DNA from: Dyadobacter linearis
GTDB lineage: Bacteria; Bacteroidota; Bacteroidia; Cytophagales; Spirosomataceae
Assembly (NCBI RefSeq): GCF_907165045.1
Contig: NZ_CAJRAU010000007.1
Location: 270,058 to 334,057, forward strand
DNA length: 64,000 nucleotides
Direction: 5' to 3'
In this document: positions 53,716 to 62,674 of the stretch, piece by piece
Layout: each line of letters begins with the position of its first letter
How positions within the stretch are numbered: the first letter of the stretch is position 1
Program-made: the position numbers and the translations under genes
Notes under the pieces: model-generated
Databases searched by the model: none
What the model was told of the DNA's origin: nothing
Seen by the model: only the letters and a program-made list of their open reading frames with translations

Positions 53716-53818
53716 GATTCTTGTCAATTAAATAAAACATTGCTTTCTCTCCCGACAACTCAAAAACATCATACCCCCACGCGCCCCATTCTTTTTCCTG
53801 GATTTTTATCACACTGTC

Positions 53819-55267
53819 TTACAAAAGCCTTTCAATTTCCGAAACAAGTTTATCGTCAGAAGGTCTTGGTGCGTTAGAATCGACGATCTTTCCCGATTTG
53901 TCAATCAGGAAATAGCGTGGAATGCTGGAAATCCGATATTGCTTTTTCAGGTCTGATTTAGAAGGCTGGATCAGTATGAAATTGTTGGGCGTATCGATAC
54001 CATCTTTTTTTGAAGCCTTTTTCCAGGCAGCACTATTTTCATCCATGGAGATATTTACAAACACCACATCTTTTCCTGCAAATCTCTTTTTAAGCGACTT
54101 CGCTGCCGGCGCTTCTGCCCGACAAGGCCCGCACCAGCTTGCCCAGAAATCCACATAAACCACTTTATTACGATGGTTTTTAATTAACTCTTTCCAGGAA
54201 ATATTATCCCCGCCCGCATTCACCAGATAGCCCGTCGCCGACTTCTTTGTTTCCAGAAAATCATACATTTCTTTAATATATTCTTTTAATAAAGGATTCT
54301 GCGCGTCATTTTGAAAACGTTTTGCGAGTGCCGGATTGGGTTTAGTTTCATTGAACATTCCACCCAGCTTGATCAGGTTATATAAAAGGTAATCACGCGT
54401 CTTTCCTTTGAATGTATTGCTGTAAATAGCATAAGCTTTTTCCGGCCCGACTTTGTCAGGATCGGCTACGTAATATTTGGCAAAAACCTTCGTGAGATAA
54501 GGGAATTCTGGATCAAAAAAACAGCTGTCACAGCTCATCAGAGGCAATAACTCGTCGTGCAATGCCTTATTATCTGACAGGTACGCACTTACTTGAGAAG
54601 GTGATTTTTTGTTAAAAGCAAACTGTGATATCTTGTGTTGATAATACAGGTTTCTTTCTAACATCTTATTTTGGTGAATGCTGAAATCGTTTTTAGACGC
54701 ATACTTTTCCAAAAACTGTACATTGTCTTCATATTCACTTTTCAAAACGGAATCTCTGGATTGAAAATCCAGCTTCGCGAACTTCTGGTATCTCGCCTGG
54801 TCTGTAAAATCAAACTCACTAAGTCTCTTCTGTTTAGCCGCGTACTTTTTTAATTCTTTGAATGCATTCAGTTCATAAGTCCGTTTTGCATTGCCGGCTA
54901 TTTCGAAATTTGAGATCAGTGAATCTTTGGTAATCCGATACTTTTCTCCAGGAATCAGATAAATATAATTCTGTGCTTTCCAGTGAATATCTTTCAGTAA
55001 AATGGGGCTGGATGAAATAATAGTCTCTTTAAAAACAGAATCGGTTTTCAGTTTCTCCGGCGTTTCCATCATATTGAAATTGAACAGAGGATCGGTATAT
55101 CCGAAAAAGAATTGGTCGCCTCGTTTGGCGTCAATTTCAAGGGTAATCACACTATCCTTCGGCGCATTACGAACTGCCGGTTCAGCTGGCTTCTTTTTGT
55201 CTTCCTTTTCAGCATTTTGTGAACAGGAAAACAGGTGCAGGGAAAAGAGGAGTAGTAACCTTTTCAT
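53819..55267 (-). CDS. TlpA-like thioredoxin lipoprotein
   Basis: A protein of 482 residues with a lipoprotein signal (MKRLLLLFSLHLFSCSQ, lipobox FSC), a beta-rich N-terminal domain, a long helical spacer (about 130-330) and a C-terminal thioredoxin fold with VVYVDFWASWCGPCRAEAPAAKSL (CGPC near residue 380) and ISSIPRYFLIDKSGKIV (cis-Pro). It is a periplasmic thiol-disulfide reductase of the TlpA/ResA type. It starts 35 bases after the BlaI gene and is probably its co-transcribed target. Confidence 0.88.
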   Translation of the reverse strand: MKRLLLLFSLHLFSCSQNAEKEDKKKPAEPAVRNAPKDSVITLEIDAKRGDQFFFGYTDPLFNFNMMETPEKLKTDSVFKETIISSSPILLKDIHWKAQNYIYLIPGEKYRITKDSLISNFEIAGNAKRTYELNAFKELKKYAAKQKRLSEFDFTDQARYQKFAKLDFQSRDSVLKSEYEDNVQFLEKYASKNDFSIHQNKMLERNLYYQHKISQFAFNKKSPSQVSAYLSDNKALHDELLPLMSCDSCFFDPEFPYLTKVFAKYYVADPDKVGPEKAYAIYSNTFKGKTRDYLLYNLIKLGGMFNETKPNPALAKRFQNDAQNPLLKEYIKEMYDFLETKKSATGYLVNAGGDNISWKELIKNHRNKVVYVDFWASWCGPCRAEAPAAKSLKKRFAGKDVVFVNISMDENSAAWKKASKKDGIDTPNNFILIQPSKSDLKKQYRISSIPRYFLIDKSGKIVDSNAPRPSDDKLVSEIERLL

Positions 55268-55302
55268 CGTAACAGGGATTTAACAGGGTTGGAACAGATT
55301 AA

Positions 55303-55677
55303 TTATTCACCTTTCTTCTTCAAGATTTCTGTGTCAATTATTTTCCTCAATTCTTCCAAATCTCTGGCAGTGAGATTGGTATCCCTCGTAAAAAAAGAGC
55401 CGAACTGTGCAGCTGAGTTATTGAAAAAATTGCGGATCAAAGCATTCAGGTGCGTTGAAAAATAATCCGTCTTGGCAACCAGCGCATAATATCGCCGCGA
55501 GTTTCCATACAGGTTGTAGGCGACGAAACCCTTGTCCTGCATTCTTTTAAGCAGGGTGATCACGGTCGTGGAAGCTGGTTTGGGATCTGGCAGCGCTTCG
55601 ATCAGATCCTTCAAAAACACGTTTTCATGCTGCCAGATCTGTTCCATAATTTGCTCTTCGGCTTTACTCAGGCTCAT
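55303..55677 (-). CDS. BlaI/MecI-family repressor
   Basis: ATG 55677 gives 124 residues: MSLSKAEEQIMEQIWQHENVFLKDL, then PKPASTTVITLLKRMQDKGFVAY, the recognition helix and wing of BlaI. A C-terminal dimer and effector helix follows. A double operator (55680-55717) starts 3 bases before the ATG, so it is autoregulated. The usual BlaR1/MecR1 sensor protease is absent; a TlpA-like lipoprotein gene takes that place. How the repressor would be relieved is not clear. Confidence 0.92.
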   Translation of the reverse strand: MSLSKAEEQIMEQIWQHENVFLKDLIEALPDPKPASTTVITLLKRMQDKGFVAYNLYGNSRRYYALVAKTDYFSTHLNALIRNFFNNSAAQFGSFFTRDTNLTARDLEELRKIIDTEILKKKGE

Positions 55678-55679
55678 TT

Positions 55680-55717
55680 GATCTACATTTGTAATGTGTA
55701 CTCTACAAATGTAGATC
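55680..55717 (-). promoter_or_regulatory. BlaI operator and promoter
   Basis: A perfect 14-base inverted repeat (55680-55693 with 55704-55717, 10-base spacer) contains TACATTTGTA and its complement TACAAATGTA, both fitting the BlaI TACA/TGTA half-site. On the minus strand TACATTTG (55713-55706) matches the TAnnTTTG -7 box, so binding would block transcription. The other arm gives a plus-strand -7 box toward the TonB-receptor gene, which may be co-regulated. Confidence 0.85.
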
Positions 55718-55849
55718 AATATAGGATTTTAACAAATAATAATTTGAATAATAATATATGAAATGTTGAGATAGTTTTACTCTCAAACAGGACAGTTAGC
55801 AACCGGACAGAAACTACTTTTGCACTTATATCTTTTGATCCGTTCCGAA

Positions 55850-58162
55850 ATGCTCAGATTTTTACCAATACTCTTATTCATTTTTACGTCAAGTTTTGCG
55901 CAAACCTATACTTCCACGATTCGCGGCACCGTTCGCGATGCAGATACCGGCTCGCCGCTGGTAGGAGCGACGGTGCAATTGGTGCAAGGGCAAACCGGCA
56001 CCATCACCGGCCCCGACGGCAATTTTCGTTTCGATAAACTCGACGTGGGCCGCTACCAGCTCACAGTCACGTATGTGGGTTATGAAACGATCAGCATTCC
56101 TGAAATTTTGCTGGAATCGGGAAAGGAAAACGTTGTTCAGGTCAGGCTGAGCCCGTCGGGTAGACAGTTGCAGGAAGCGACGGTTTCGGCAGCGAGGCCG
56201 GTTGCATTCAATAGTGTGCAGCCGATCACGATGGAGCAAACCTTCCGGTACGCGGCAACTTACATGGACCCGGCGCGCGTCGCTACTTCATTTCCCGGCG
56301 TGGCGGCGGCCAATGATCAGGCAAATGGGCTGGTGATCCGTGGTAACTCGCCCAATAGTATGCAATGGCGGCTCGAAGGCGTAGAGATCGTGAACCCAAA
56401 CCATTTGTCCAATGCCGGTACATTCAGCGACCGGCCCACTTCAACCGGCGGCGGCGTGAATATCCTGAGTACCCAGCTGCTGGCGACTTCCAGTTTTCTG
56501 TCCGGCCCGTTTCCTGCGCAATATGGAAATGTAACTGGTGGCGTGCTCGATATGAACCTGCGAAAAGGAAACGATGAGCAGACAGAATTTACGGCCCAGG
56601 CAAGCGTGCTGGGCTTTGACATCGCTGCGGAAGGCCCATTTTCGAAGAACTCAAAAGCGTCTTATCTCGTCAACTACCGCTATTCGTTTACGGGTTTGCT
56701 GGGCGCGCTGGGGGTTAGTTTTGGCGGAGAGGTTATCAATTTTCAGGATCTTTCATTTAACCTCAATTTTCCAACAGCAAAAGGAGGGAAGTTCACGGTT
56801 TTCGGAATGGGCGGGTTGAGCGACAATACGTACACACCCGACAAGGATACCACAACCTGGGAGTTCGATAAGGAAGGTCAGAATATTATTTACAAAGGTT
56901 CAATGGGCGCTGCCGGCCTCACTTTCGATCAGCCGATCGGTAGCCGGGCTTCGATTCGTACAGTAGTAGCAGGTTCCGGGCTTTATTCGACCAGAAAAGC
57001 ATTTTTGGTTGATCCAAAAACACTTATGAATAGCGACGTGCTAGGCGATGAGCAGATTTCTGCCTCAAAGATTTCATTCAATACCACTTTCAATTATCGT
57101 TTGAATGCAAAGCAACGCTTCAAAGCCGGCTTGTTTTTAACTTCCCAGCAGTTTGAAACGCCCCGCAATTATTTCAATGAATCCGTAAATGCCTGGACGG
57201 TGCAGCCATTTGTGAATTGGTCATACCAGGTTGCGCCGTCGGTAACTACTGAAATTGGCTTGCACGCGATGATCAGTAAGTTGAAAGAAGAAGACGCAAA
57301 AGGAAGTTTTTTGCTTGAACCGAGAGCTGCTATAAAATGGCAGGTTTCTGATAATCAGCAGCTCAGCCTTTCTTATGGTCTGCACAGCCAGCTGCAATCG
57401 CCCAATGTTTACACCGCAACTTACGGAATGACGACGATGAGGCAGAATATGCATTTGACGCCAACGCGATCGCATCATATCGTGCTTGGGTATCAGCAGA
57501 CTTTCAACAAAAGCAACAGTCTGAAACTGGAAGCTTATATGCAAAACCAGTTTGATGTGCCTGTGGGAGGCGATGAAAGCACTAAATATTCGGCGATCAA
57601 TCTGATCGAAGAAAGGCCGGCGGTACGTTTTGAAAATGTTGGGACAGGACTTACTTACGGTTTGGAAGCCAGCTTTCAGAAATTCCTGACAAATGACTTT
57701 TATATGCTCGTCTCAGGGTCGATCTACGATGCTACTTACGAGGATATGAATGGTATTCGGAGGGCAAGCCGCTTTGGTGGCCGCCACACATTCAGTCTCA
57801 CGGCGGGCAAGGAGCTGAAATCGGGTAATGCGAATATCTGGGGTATCAATGCAAAAATTCTCTGGATAGGCGGCTTTCGTGACAGGCCGGTCGATGAGGA
57901 ATATTCCCGTATCCTGCAAACCACTTTGTACAGCAACTCGGGCATATATTCTGTTAAATTGAAAGATTACTTCCGCCCGGACCTGAGAGTGTACTGGAAA
58001 AAAAGCAAAGCAAAATACAGCCGCACCCTGGCACTAGACCTGCAAAACGTTTCCGGAACCAAAAACGAAGCCTATCGCTATTTCGACATTCGCCAGGACA
58101 AGGTGGTAACCCAGAATCAGCTGGGCCTGATCCCGGTGCTGAGTTATCGGTGGGAGTTTTAG
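55850..58162 (+). CDS. TonB-dependent receptor
   Basis: ATG 55850 (MLRFLPILLFIFTSSFAQ signal peptide) gives 770 residues. A carboxypeptidase-regulatory-like domain (about 20-110; TIRGTVRDADTGSPLVGATVQL), a plug (ATSFPGVAAANDQANGLVIRGNSPNSMQWRLEG type segment, about 150-240) and a barrel ending GLIPVLSYRWEF with a terminal aromatic residue are seen. It is not a SusC-type protein because it is short and lacks the SusC signature. The cargo is unknown. Its upstream region holds the plus-strand arm of the BlaI operator. Confidence 0.92.
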   Translation: MLRFLPILLFIFTSSFAQTYTSTIRGTVRDADTGSPLVGATVQLVQGQTGTITGPDGNFRFDKLDVGRYQLTVTYVGYETISIPEILLESGKENVVQVRLSPSGRQLQEATVSAARPVAFNSVQPITMEQTFRYAATYMDPARVATSFPGVAAANDQANGLVIRGNSPNSMQWRLEGVEIVNPNHLSNAGTFSDRPTSTGGGVNILSTQLLATSSFLSGPFPAQYGNVTGGVLDMNLRKGNDEQTEFTAQASVLGFDIAAEGPFSKNSKASYLVNYRYSFTGLLGALGVSFGGEVINFQDLSFNLNFPTAKGGKFTVFGMGGLSDNTYTPDKDTTTWEFDKEGQNIIYKGSMGAAGLTFDQPIGSRASIRTVVAGSGLYSTRKAFLVDPKTLMNSDVLGDEQISASKISFNTTFNYRLNAKQRFKAGLFLTSQQFETPRNYFNESVNAWTVQPFVNWSYQVAPSVTTEIGLHAMISKLKEEDAKGSFLLEPRAAIKWQVSDNQQLSLSYGLHSQLQSPNVYTATYGMTTMRQNMHLTPTRSHHIVLGYQQTFNKSNSLKLEAYMQNQFDVPVGGDESTKYSAINLIEERPAVRFENVGTGLTYGLEASFQKFLTNDFYMLVSGSIYDATYEDMNGIRRASRFGGRHTFSLTAGKELKSGNANIWGINAKILWIGGFRDRPVDEEYSRILQTTLYSNSGIYSVKLKDYFRPDLRVYWKKSKAKYSRTLALDLQNVSGTKNEAYRYFDIRQDKVVTQNQLGLIPVLSYRWEF

Positions 58163-58164
58163 TT

Positions 58165-58310
58165 TCAATGATTGAATGATTGAATAAGTTTTGAGTCAAT
58201 GAGTCAATGGGTGAATATTGAATAACCAAACAAGGTCGAACAACATCGAACAACACCTAGCCATACTTGACAATAAATGACCCAATGACAACAAATGCCC
58301 CAATGACTTT
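58165..58310 (+). repeat. Low-complexity TGAATGAT/TCAATGAG region
   Basis: Directly after the TonB-receptor stop come short direct repeats: CAATGATTGAATGATTGAAT (58166-58185), GAGTCAAT twice, TCGAACAACA twice and AATGAC/CAATGAC several times. The first unit is the same TGAATGAT word as at 19479. TATACTTG (58348-58355) just beyond it is a possible -7 box for tmRNA. Confidence 0.6.
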
Positions 58311-58391
58311 TGACATCGCGAAACTTTTCCATACAGAAAAATGTAACTATACTTGCAACCGACTTCATATAGGTCCAATGCCAACAAAAAT

Positions 58392-58760
58392 GGGGGTGAC
58401 TGGAATTGACAGCGGGTTGGAAGTCTGTGTGTAAGCATGTCGGGAGTTGAGATTACCTCCCGTAAATAATGATCTCAAACAATAAATGGCGAATCTACTT
58501 ACGCCATGGCTGCTTAATCCGGAGGATTAAACAAATGCCATCATCCCTCCAACCTACGTGCTGATGGTTGGGCTCCGGGGTGTCGCAAATCAGCGCTGGT
58601 TGGAATAGTGATACGGAAATCCAACGAGACACCAGTATCTAAGGCTTTGATGCGGGTCCGCCGTGCACCTTGTCGAGCTCGAAAACCTAATCACGGATAA
58701 GCATGTAGAAGGCGCAGGGTTTCCCTGTTCTGGACCAGGGTTCGACTCCCTGCATCTCCA
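58392..58760 (+). ncRNA. ssrA: Transfer-messenger RNA (tmRNA)
   Basis: tmRNA rescues stalled ribosomes and tags their products for proteolysis. The 5' end GGGGGTGACTGGAATTGACA and the 3' end with a T-arm (CAGGGTTCGACTCCCTG, about 58735-58751) and ATCTCC pair as the alanine-type acceptor stem. The tag frame GGC-GAA-TCT-ACT-TAC-GCC-ATG-GCT-GCT-TAA (58488-58517) encodes GESTYAMAA, with the AMAA-type end typical of proteolysis tags. Length is about 369 bases. The genomic sequence after the discriminator A is CGA, so CCA is not encoded. A terminator hairpin follows at 58785-58817. Confidence 0.95.
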
Positions 58761-58784
58761 CGAGTACCAAGTACAAAAAGTATC

Positions 58785-58817
58785 AAAAGCCTGCAAATCA
58801 ATGATTTGTGGGCTTTT
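58785..58817 (+). terminator. Terminator after tmRNA
   Basis: AAAAGCCTGCAAATCA pairs with TGATTTGTGGGCTTTT over about 15 positions (with one mismatch and G-U pairing), followed by T-rich sequence. Confidence 0.75.
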
Positions 58818-58860
58818 TGATTTTTATGCTAAATCCGAATTTTTCAATTCAAACAAAATC

Positions 58861-58920
58861 AAAGGGACGAATTCGGGACTAAATCTTAAAAACATTTTTT
58901 GGTCCCAAATTCGTCCCTTT
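58861..58920. repeat. Long imperfect inverted repeat downstream of tmRNA
   Basis: AAAGGGACGAATTCGGGAC (58861-58879) and GGTCCCAAATTCGTCCCTTT (58901-58920) are complementary with a single mismatch over 19 bases, separated by an AT-rich 21-base loop. It could be a second terminator, or a leftover of an integration site, since tmRNA 3' ends are common targets of integrative elements. No integrase is present here. Confidence 0.65.
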
Positions 58921-58980
58921 TAGTCTTCTAAGGAGCTAATATTTAGAAAGATGTGTTTAACTCGGGATGCAAAAAGCTTG

Positions 58981-59340
58981 TCAGCTATCCAGAAAAACAT
59001 ACAATGACTTGATTTTTCCATTCTCAAAATGGGCAATATCCATTCCGGTTGCGACAGGAGATTCACCTCTGGGGCCTGCTCCCCAGATCAGCCTGCCGAT
59101 GTTGTTATTGATTATAACAGGTTTAAGTTTGGTAAATACAAACTCTGCGGGCAAATGTTTCAGGGTGGATGTTACGCTGCTATTGATCGCATCAAAACCT
59201 GTAACCTGGTCGTCCACGTGGTATAGATTTGCTGCGGGATCGTAAATTTTCTCAATGGCCTTCAACCTGGCTTCCGGGTTTCTTTCATTCCAAACCTGGT
59301 TGAGATTATTTTCCATCATCAGGGCTGCTTCCTTGCTCAT
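58981..59340 (-). CDS. SnoaL/NTF2-like protein
   Basis: ATG 59340 (MSKEAALMMENNLNQVWNERN) gives 119 residues. LNQVWNERNPEARLKAIEKIYDPAANLY is the typical N-terminal helix and strand of SnoaL-like proteins, and DIAHFENGKIKSLYVFLD is the terminal strand pair. They are small cone-shaped folds used as cyclases, isomerases or binding proteins. It lies downstream of the isochorismatase-like gene but beyond a strong terminator, so it may be transcribed separately. The substrate is unknown. Confidence 0.85.
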   Translation of the reverse strand: MSKEAALMMENNLNQVWNERNPEARLKAIEKIYDPAANLYHVDDQVTGFDAINSSVTSTLKHLPAEFVFTKLKPVIINNNIGRLIWGAGPRGESPVATGMDIAHFENGKIKSLYVFLDS

Positions 59341-59369
59341 GTTCTTTAATTTTTGTTGTGAGAAAAACA

Positions 59370-59404
59370 AAAGCAACATCCTGAATTGGTCAGGATGTTG
59401 CTTT
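59370..59404 (-). terminator. Rho-independent terminator after the isochorismatase-like gene
   Basis: A perfect 15-base stem (59370-59384 with 59390-59404), with a minus-strand T-rich tail, lies 8 bases beyond the stop at 59412. Confidence 0.88.
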
Positions 59405-59411
59405 CCGATTG

Positions 59412-60065
59412 TCAATTATTTTCTGGTACAGGAGTCGCTAGAAGTTGTAGTTCCCAAGCGAGCGATACGTCGCTTCCTCCACCGTGTTCCAGTAAAACAC
59501 CGGATAATGGACGGGCTGTTTCCATCCGGGCCCAGTCGCGTTGCCATTCGGCGGCAACGGCCATCCAGTTGATCGGCACCACTCCGGCCTGAACCATTCG
59601 GCGCACTGCCATATCATGTGCTTCTGCGGTGACGCTTCCACATGCATCTGTAACCACAAATACGTCATAACCTTCGCTTAATGCCTGGATCGCTGGCATA
59701 GCAACGCAAACCTCTGTCCACAAACCGCATAGGATCAGCTGCTTACGGCCACTTTCTTTTACAATGTCCGTCACCTTGGGATCTTCCCATGTATTGATGA
59801 ATGTCCGGTTGATCGGTTTTTGTTCAGGGAAAACATCCTGGATCTGTTTGATGATGTAGCCGCCGCGTTCTTCAATAACCGTAGTCAGGATGGTTGGGAC
59901 ATTGAACACTTTTGCTGCCTTTGAGAGACCTGTAACATTGTTGATAATGATGGTAGGCTCGTGGCTGTTCAGGTTGGTGAACTGGTAAGGCTGGTGATCG
60001 ATGAGGACGAGAATGCTGTCTTCCGGACGCAGAAGGGCTTCCAGACCTGTTTTTACATTTTGCAT
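59412..60065 (-). CDS. Isochorismatase-like cysteine hydrolase (YcaC type)
   Basis: A protein of 217 residues. SILVLIDHQPYQF carries the catalytic Asp and LCGLWTEVCVAMPAIQALSEGYDVFVVTDACG carries the nucleophile Cys (near 118), with the cis-peptide region before it. INRTFINTWEDPKV and EAHDMAVRRMVQAGVVPINW match the YcaC-like branch. These cytoplasmic enzymes hydrolyse amide-type bonds in small molecules; the substrate is generally unknown. It is divergent in function from menaquinone genes despite the family name. Confidence 0.9.
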   Translation of the reverse strand: MQNVKTGLEALLRPEDSILVLIDHQPYQFTNLNSHEPTIIINNVTGLSKAAKVFNVPTILTTVIEERGGYIIKQIQDVFPEQKPINRTFINTWEDPKVTDIVKESGRKQLILCGLWTEVCVAMPAIQALSEGYDVFVVTDACGSVTAEAHDMAVRRMVQAGVVPINWMAVAAEWQRDWARMETARPLSGVLLEHGGGSDVSLAWELQLLATPVPENN

Positions 60066-60176
60066 GATACTTTGCTTTTGATTTATAAAGTCAAAGTTCC
60101 GATGCAGCGTAAAAGTAAAAGATGATCTAAGTCGAGAAATAGAGTAGACTAATGTCTACGTGGAAGGGTGAAGGAG

Positions 60177-60770
60177 CTAAATGGACTTATCTTGTAACAG
60201 CTGTCGTCTGACGCGGCTCAGCGTATCTTTTGTAATACCCAGGTATGATGCGATAATATGCTGCGGAAATCGCTGTGTTAATTCAGGATAGCAGTCGACG
60301 AATTCAGTGTAGCGTTTTTGGGCAGTGGAGCTGATGGATGAAGTGAGCCTGCGTTGATTAGCAATGTTGTTTTTTTCGTCAAGCTGCTGGATCATTTCAC
60401 AAAATGGATGGATCGTCTTGATCAGTTCCAAGGTGTTGGCCCTGTTAATCAAAAGCATTTCAGTGTCCTCCCAGGCATCAATATTATAAATGCTTGGCGA
60501 AAGCATCACCCAGCTTTCGCGGTCGCCCATCCACCAATCTTCAACCCCTAACCTGATGATATGTTCCGAGCCTTTATCATCCACTGAATATTGCCTCATG
60601 GCTCCTTTTACGATAAAAGCAAAATGTTTGCACTGGTCGCCGGCCTGTAAGAAATATTGTCTCTTCCTTAGTTTGGCTGGAACCAATGCTTTTTTAAGCA
60701 AAACCTTATCGTCTTCTGAAACGGGTTCAGAGCTAAATTTTTCAAGATAATTAAAAAACGCGTCGTACAT
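60177..60770 (-). CDS. Crp/Fnr-family transcriptional regulator
   Basis: The chosen ATG at 60770 (MYDAFFNYLEKFSSEPVSEDD) gives 197 residues, the usual length; ATG 60821 would add 17 residues. The cyclic-nucleotide-binding fold (about 20-130; KRQYFLQAGDQCKHFAFIVKGAMRQYSVDDKG) lacks the Arg/Ser pair that binds cAMP. The winged helix is shortened but readable (RYTEFVDCYPELTQRFPQHIIASYLGITKDTLSRVRRQL). It is divergent from the NmrA gene, which it may control. The effector is unknown. Confidence 0.9.
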   Translation of the reverse strand: MYDAFFNYLEKFSSEPVSEDDKVLLKKALVPAKLRKRQYFLQAGDQCKHFAFIVKGAMRQYSVDDKGSEHIIRLGVEDWWMGDRESWVMLSPSIYNIDAWEDTEMLLINRANTLELIKTIHPFCEMIQQLDEKNNIANQRRLTSSISSTAQKRYTEFVDCYPELTQRFPQHIIASYLGITKDTLSRVRRQLLQDKSI

Positions 60771-60989
60771 ATATTGCGGTATTACTGCCCGGCAACTCGT
60801 CGGCCTTTGGCGCACATCCATGTAAATTATTGAAATACGACGAAAATAGCTAGTAAGTAACGGCAAATCAAAGTTTACCCAAGAGTTAGCATTATCCCGT
60901 TTCTCAATTTTGTTATGACATGCTCCGATTCTGTTAGATCTGCTTTTTGAAGGTTGCGCAGCTTTGTAATACAAAAAAACAGAAACAGA

Positions 60990-61901
60990 ATGAACATTGT
61001 AATCACAGGTTCGCTGGGCAATATCAGCAAACCGCTAGCAGAAGAATTAAGCCGGAAAAACCATTCCCTGACCATCATTAGCAGTAAAGAAGAGCGGCGG
61101 CAGGCCATTGAAGCATTAGGCGCAGAAGCAGCAATTGGCAGCATTCAAGACGTCGATTTTCTAACAGCCACATTTAAAGAAGCCGACATTGTTTATCTGA
61201 TGGAAGCATGGGAGGGCATCGGCAACATTTTTGATAAAAATGCAGATTTTGTTGCTGCTTTTACCAAAGTCGGAAACAACTACAAACAAGCCATTGAAAA
61301 CTCTGGCGTAAAGCGGATTGTACATTTAAGCAGCATTGGCGCCCATACCAACCAAGGAATCGGGAGCCTGTATCTGCACAATACGGTCGAGACGATCCTG
61401 AATCAACTTCCCGAATCTGTTACTATCAAATTCATGCGGCCGGTTGGGTTTTTTACCAATTTATACCGGTATGTCGCTTCCATCAAATCGCAGTCAGCCA
61501 TCATTCAATCTTATGGCGGCGATCAGAAAGAGCCTTGGGTTTCTCCCCTGGACATTGCGGCAGTCATTGCAGAAGAAATGGAAAAACCTTTCGAGGGAAG
61601 GTCCGTTCATTATCTGGCAAGCGACGAAGTTTCCCCCAATGAAATCGCAAAAGCGCTAGGTGACGCTATCGGAATGCCCGTTCTAAAATGGCAGGTGATC
61701 CCGCGTGAACAGATGCTGCAACAAATCCTGGACGCCGGGATGAACGAATGGATCGCAAAGGGCCTCATTGAAATGCAGGCTGCGCAACAAGACGGAAGCC
61801 TTTACGAAGATTATTACCGCAACAAACCAACAATGGGCAAAGTAAAGCTCGCTGATTTTGCAAAAGAGTTTGCATTAACCTATCACAACCAATCCAACTA
61901 A
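60990..61901 (+). CDS. NmrA/NAD(P)-binding atypical SDR protein
   Basis: ATG 60990 (MNIVITGSLGNISKPLAEEL, Rossmann glycine motif) gives 303 residues. VKRIVHLSSIGAHTNQGIG, IKFMRPVGFFTNLY and EPWVSPLDIAAVIAEEM match NmrA-like and TMR-type oxidoreductases or redox sensors. The active-site YxxxK of classical SDRs is not clear. It ends 1 base before the SDR gene and is divergent from the Crp gene. Role: NAD(P)H-dependent reduction or sensing, unspecified. Confidence 0.88.
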   Translation: MNIVITGSLGNISKPLAEELSRKNHSLTIISSKEERRQAIEALGAEAAIGSIQDVDFLTATFKEADIVYLMEAWEGIGNIFDKNADFVAAFTKVGNNYKQAIENSGVKRIVHLSSIGAHTNQGIGSLYLHNTVETILNQLPESVTIKFMRPVGFFTNLYRYVASIKSQSAIIQSYGGDQKEPWVSPLDIAAVIAEEMEKPFEGRSVHYLASDEVSPNEIAKALGDAIGMPVLKWQVIPREQMLQQILDAGMNEWIAKGLIEMQAAQQDGSLYEDYYRNKPTMGKVKLADFAKEFALTYHNQSN

Positions 61902-61902
61902 C

Positions 61903-62640
61903 ATGAAAAAAGTACTGATTACCGGAGCTAACAAAGGTGTTGGCTTTGAAACCGCACGCCAGCTTCTGCTGCAAGGATATTATGTATATCTCGGAAGCCG
62001 CACATTATCAAATGGCCTGGACGCAATCGAAAAGTTGAAAGCCGAAGGCCTGAATAATGCCGAAGCAATCGAACTGGATGTTACGGATGCCGCCTCAGTG
62101 CTGGCTGCACGTGCCATTATTGGAGAGAAAACCCAGTCGTTGGATGCACTGATCAACAATGCAGGGATCAATGGTGGAATGCCACAATCGGCTTTGGAAG
62201 CGGATATTGATCAATACGCGAAGGTATTTGACACCAATTTATACGGAGTGATCCGGGTAACACAGGCGTTCATTGACCTGCTGCGCAATGCGCCTGAACC
62301 CCGGATCGTCAATGTATCATCGAGCGGATGCTCTTTGACGCTGCACAGTGATCCAACCTGGAAATACTACGATCACAAAGCTGCGGTTTACACTTCCTCC
62401 AAAGCTGCGATGAATATGTACACCATTAACCTGGCTTACGAGCTTCGGGACACGCCTTTCAAGGTCAATGCAGTTTGCCCGGGCTTTGTGGCTACGGATT
62501 TCAATGGTCACCGGGGCACAGGAACAGTTCAGGAAGGAGGAGCGCGAATCGCCAAATACGTGATGATCGATAACGACGGGCCAACCGGGCAGTTTTTTAG
62601 CGAAGAATATAATCCGGAGACGGGCGTAACGCCCTGGTAG
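61903..62640 (+). CDS. Classical short-chain dehydrogenase/reductase
   Basis: A protein of 245 residues. VLITGANKGVGFETARQL (TGxxxGxG), ALINNAGINGG (NNAG), IVNVSSSGCS (Ser) and AAVYTSSKAAMNMY (YxxxK) form the full catalytic set, with CPGFVATDFNGHRGT. It resembles carbonyl-reductase-like enzymes in its close spacing to the NmrA gene (1 base). It likely reduces a small carbonyl compound with NAD(P)H. Confidence 0.92.
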   Translation: MKKVLITGANKGVGFETARQLLLQGYYVYLGSRTLSNGLDAIEKLKAEGLNNAEAIELDVTDAASVLAARAIIGEKTQSLDALINNAGINGGMPQSALEADIDQYAKVFDTNLYGVIRVTQAFIDLLRNAPEPRIVNVSSSGCSLTLHSDPTWKYYDHKAAVYTSSKAAMNMYTINLAYELRDTPFKVNAVCPGFVATDFNGHRGTGTVQEGGARIAKYVMIDNDGPTGQFFSEEYNPETGVTPW

Positions 62641-62674
62641 GGCATATTTGGTCAAAGTTCAATATCTTTAAGTT

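Noticed and set aside
55303..55677. Beta-lactam resistance locus
   Set aside because: BlaI is present but there is no beta-lactamase or BlaR1; the BlaI family regulates many other genes.
58700..58760. A separate tRNA gene
   Set aside because: The T-arm and acceptor sequence are the tRNA-like end of tmRNA; no D-arm or anticodon arm of a normal tRNA is present.
58590..58796. Small coding frames over tmRNA
   Set aside because: They lie within or across the tmRNA, whose ends and tag frame are clear.
60771..60974. Longer N-terminus of the Crp-family regulator
   Set aside because: The added residues are basic and unlike the family, and would run into the promoter region of the divergent NmrA gene.
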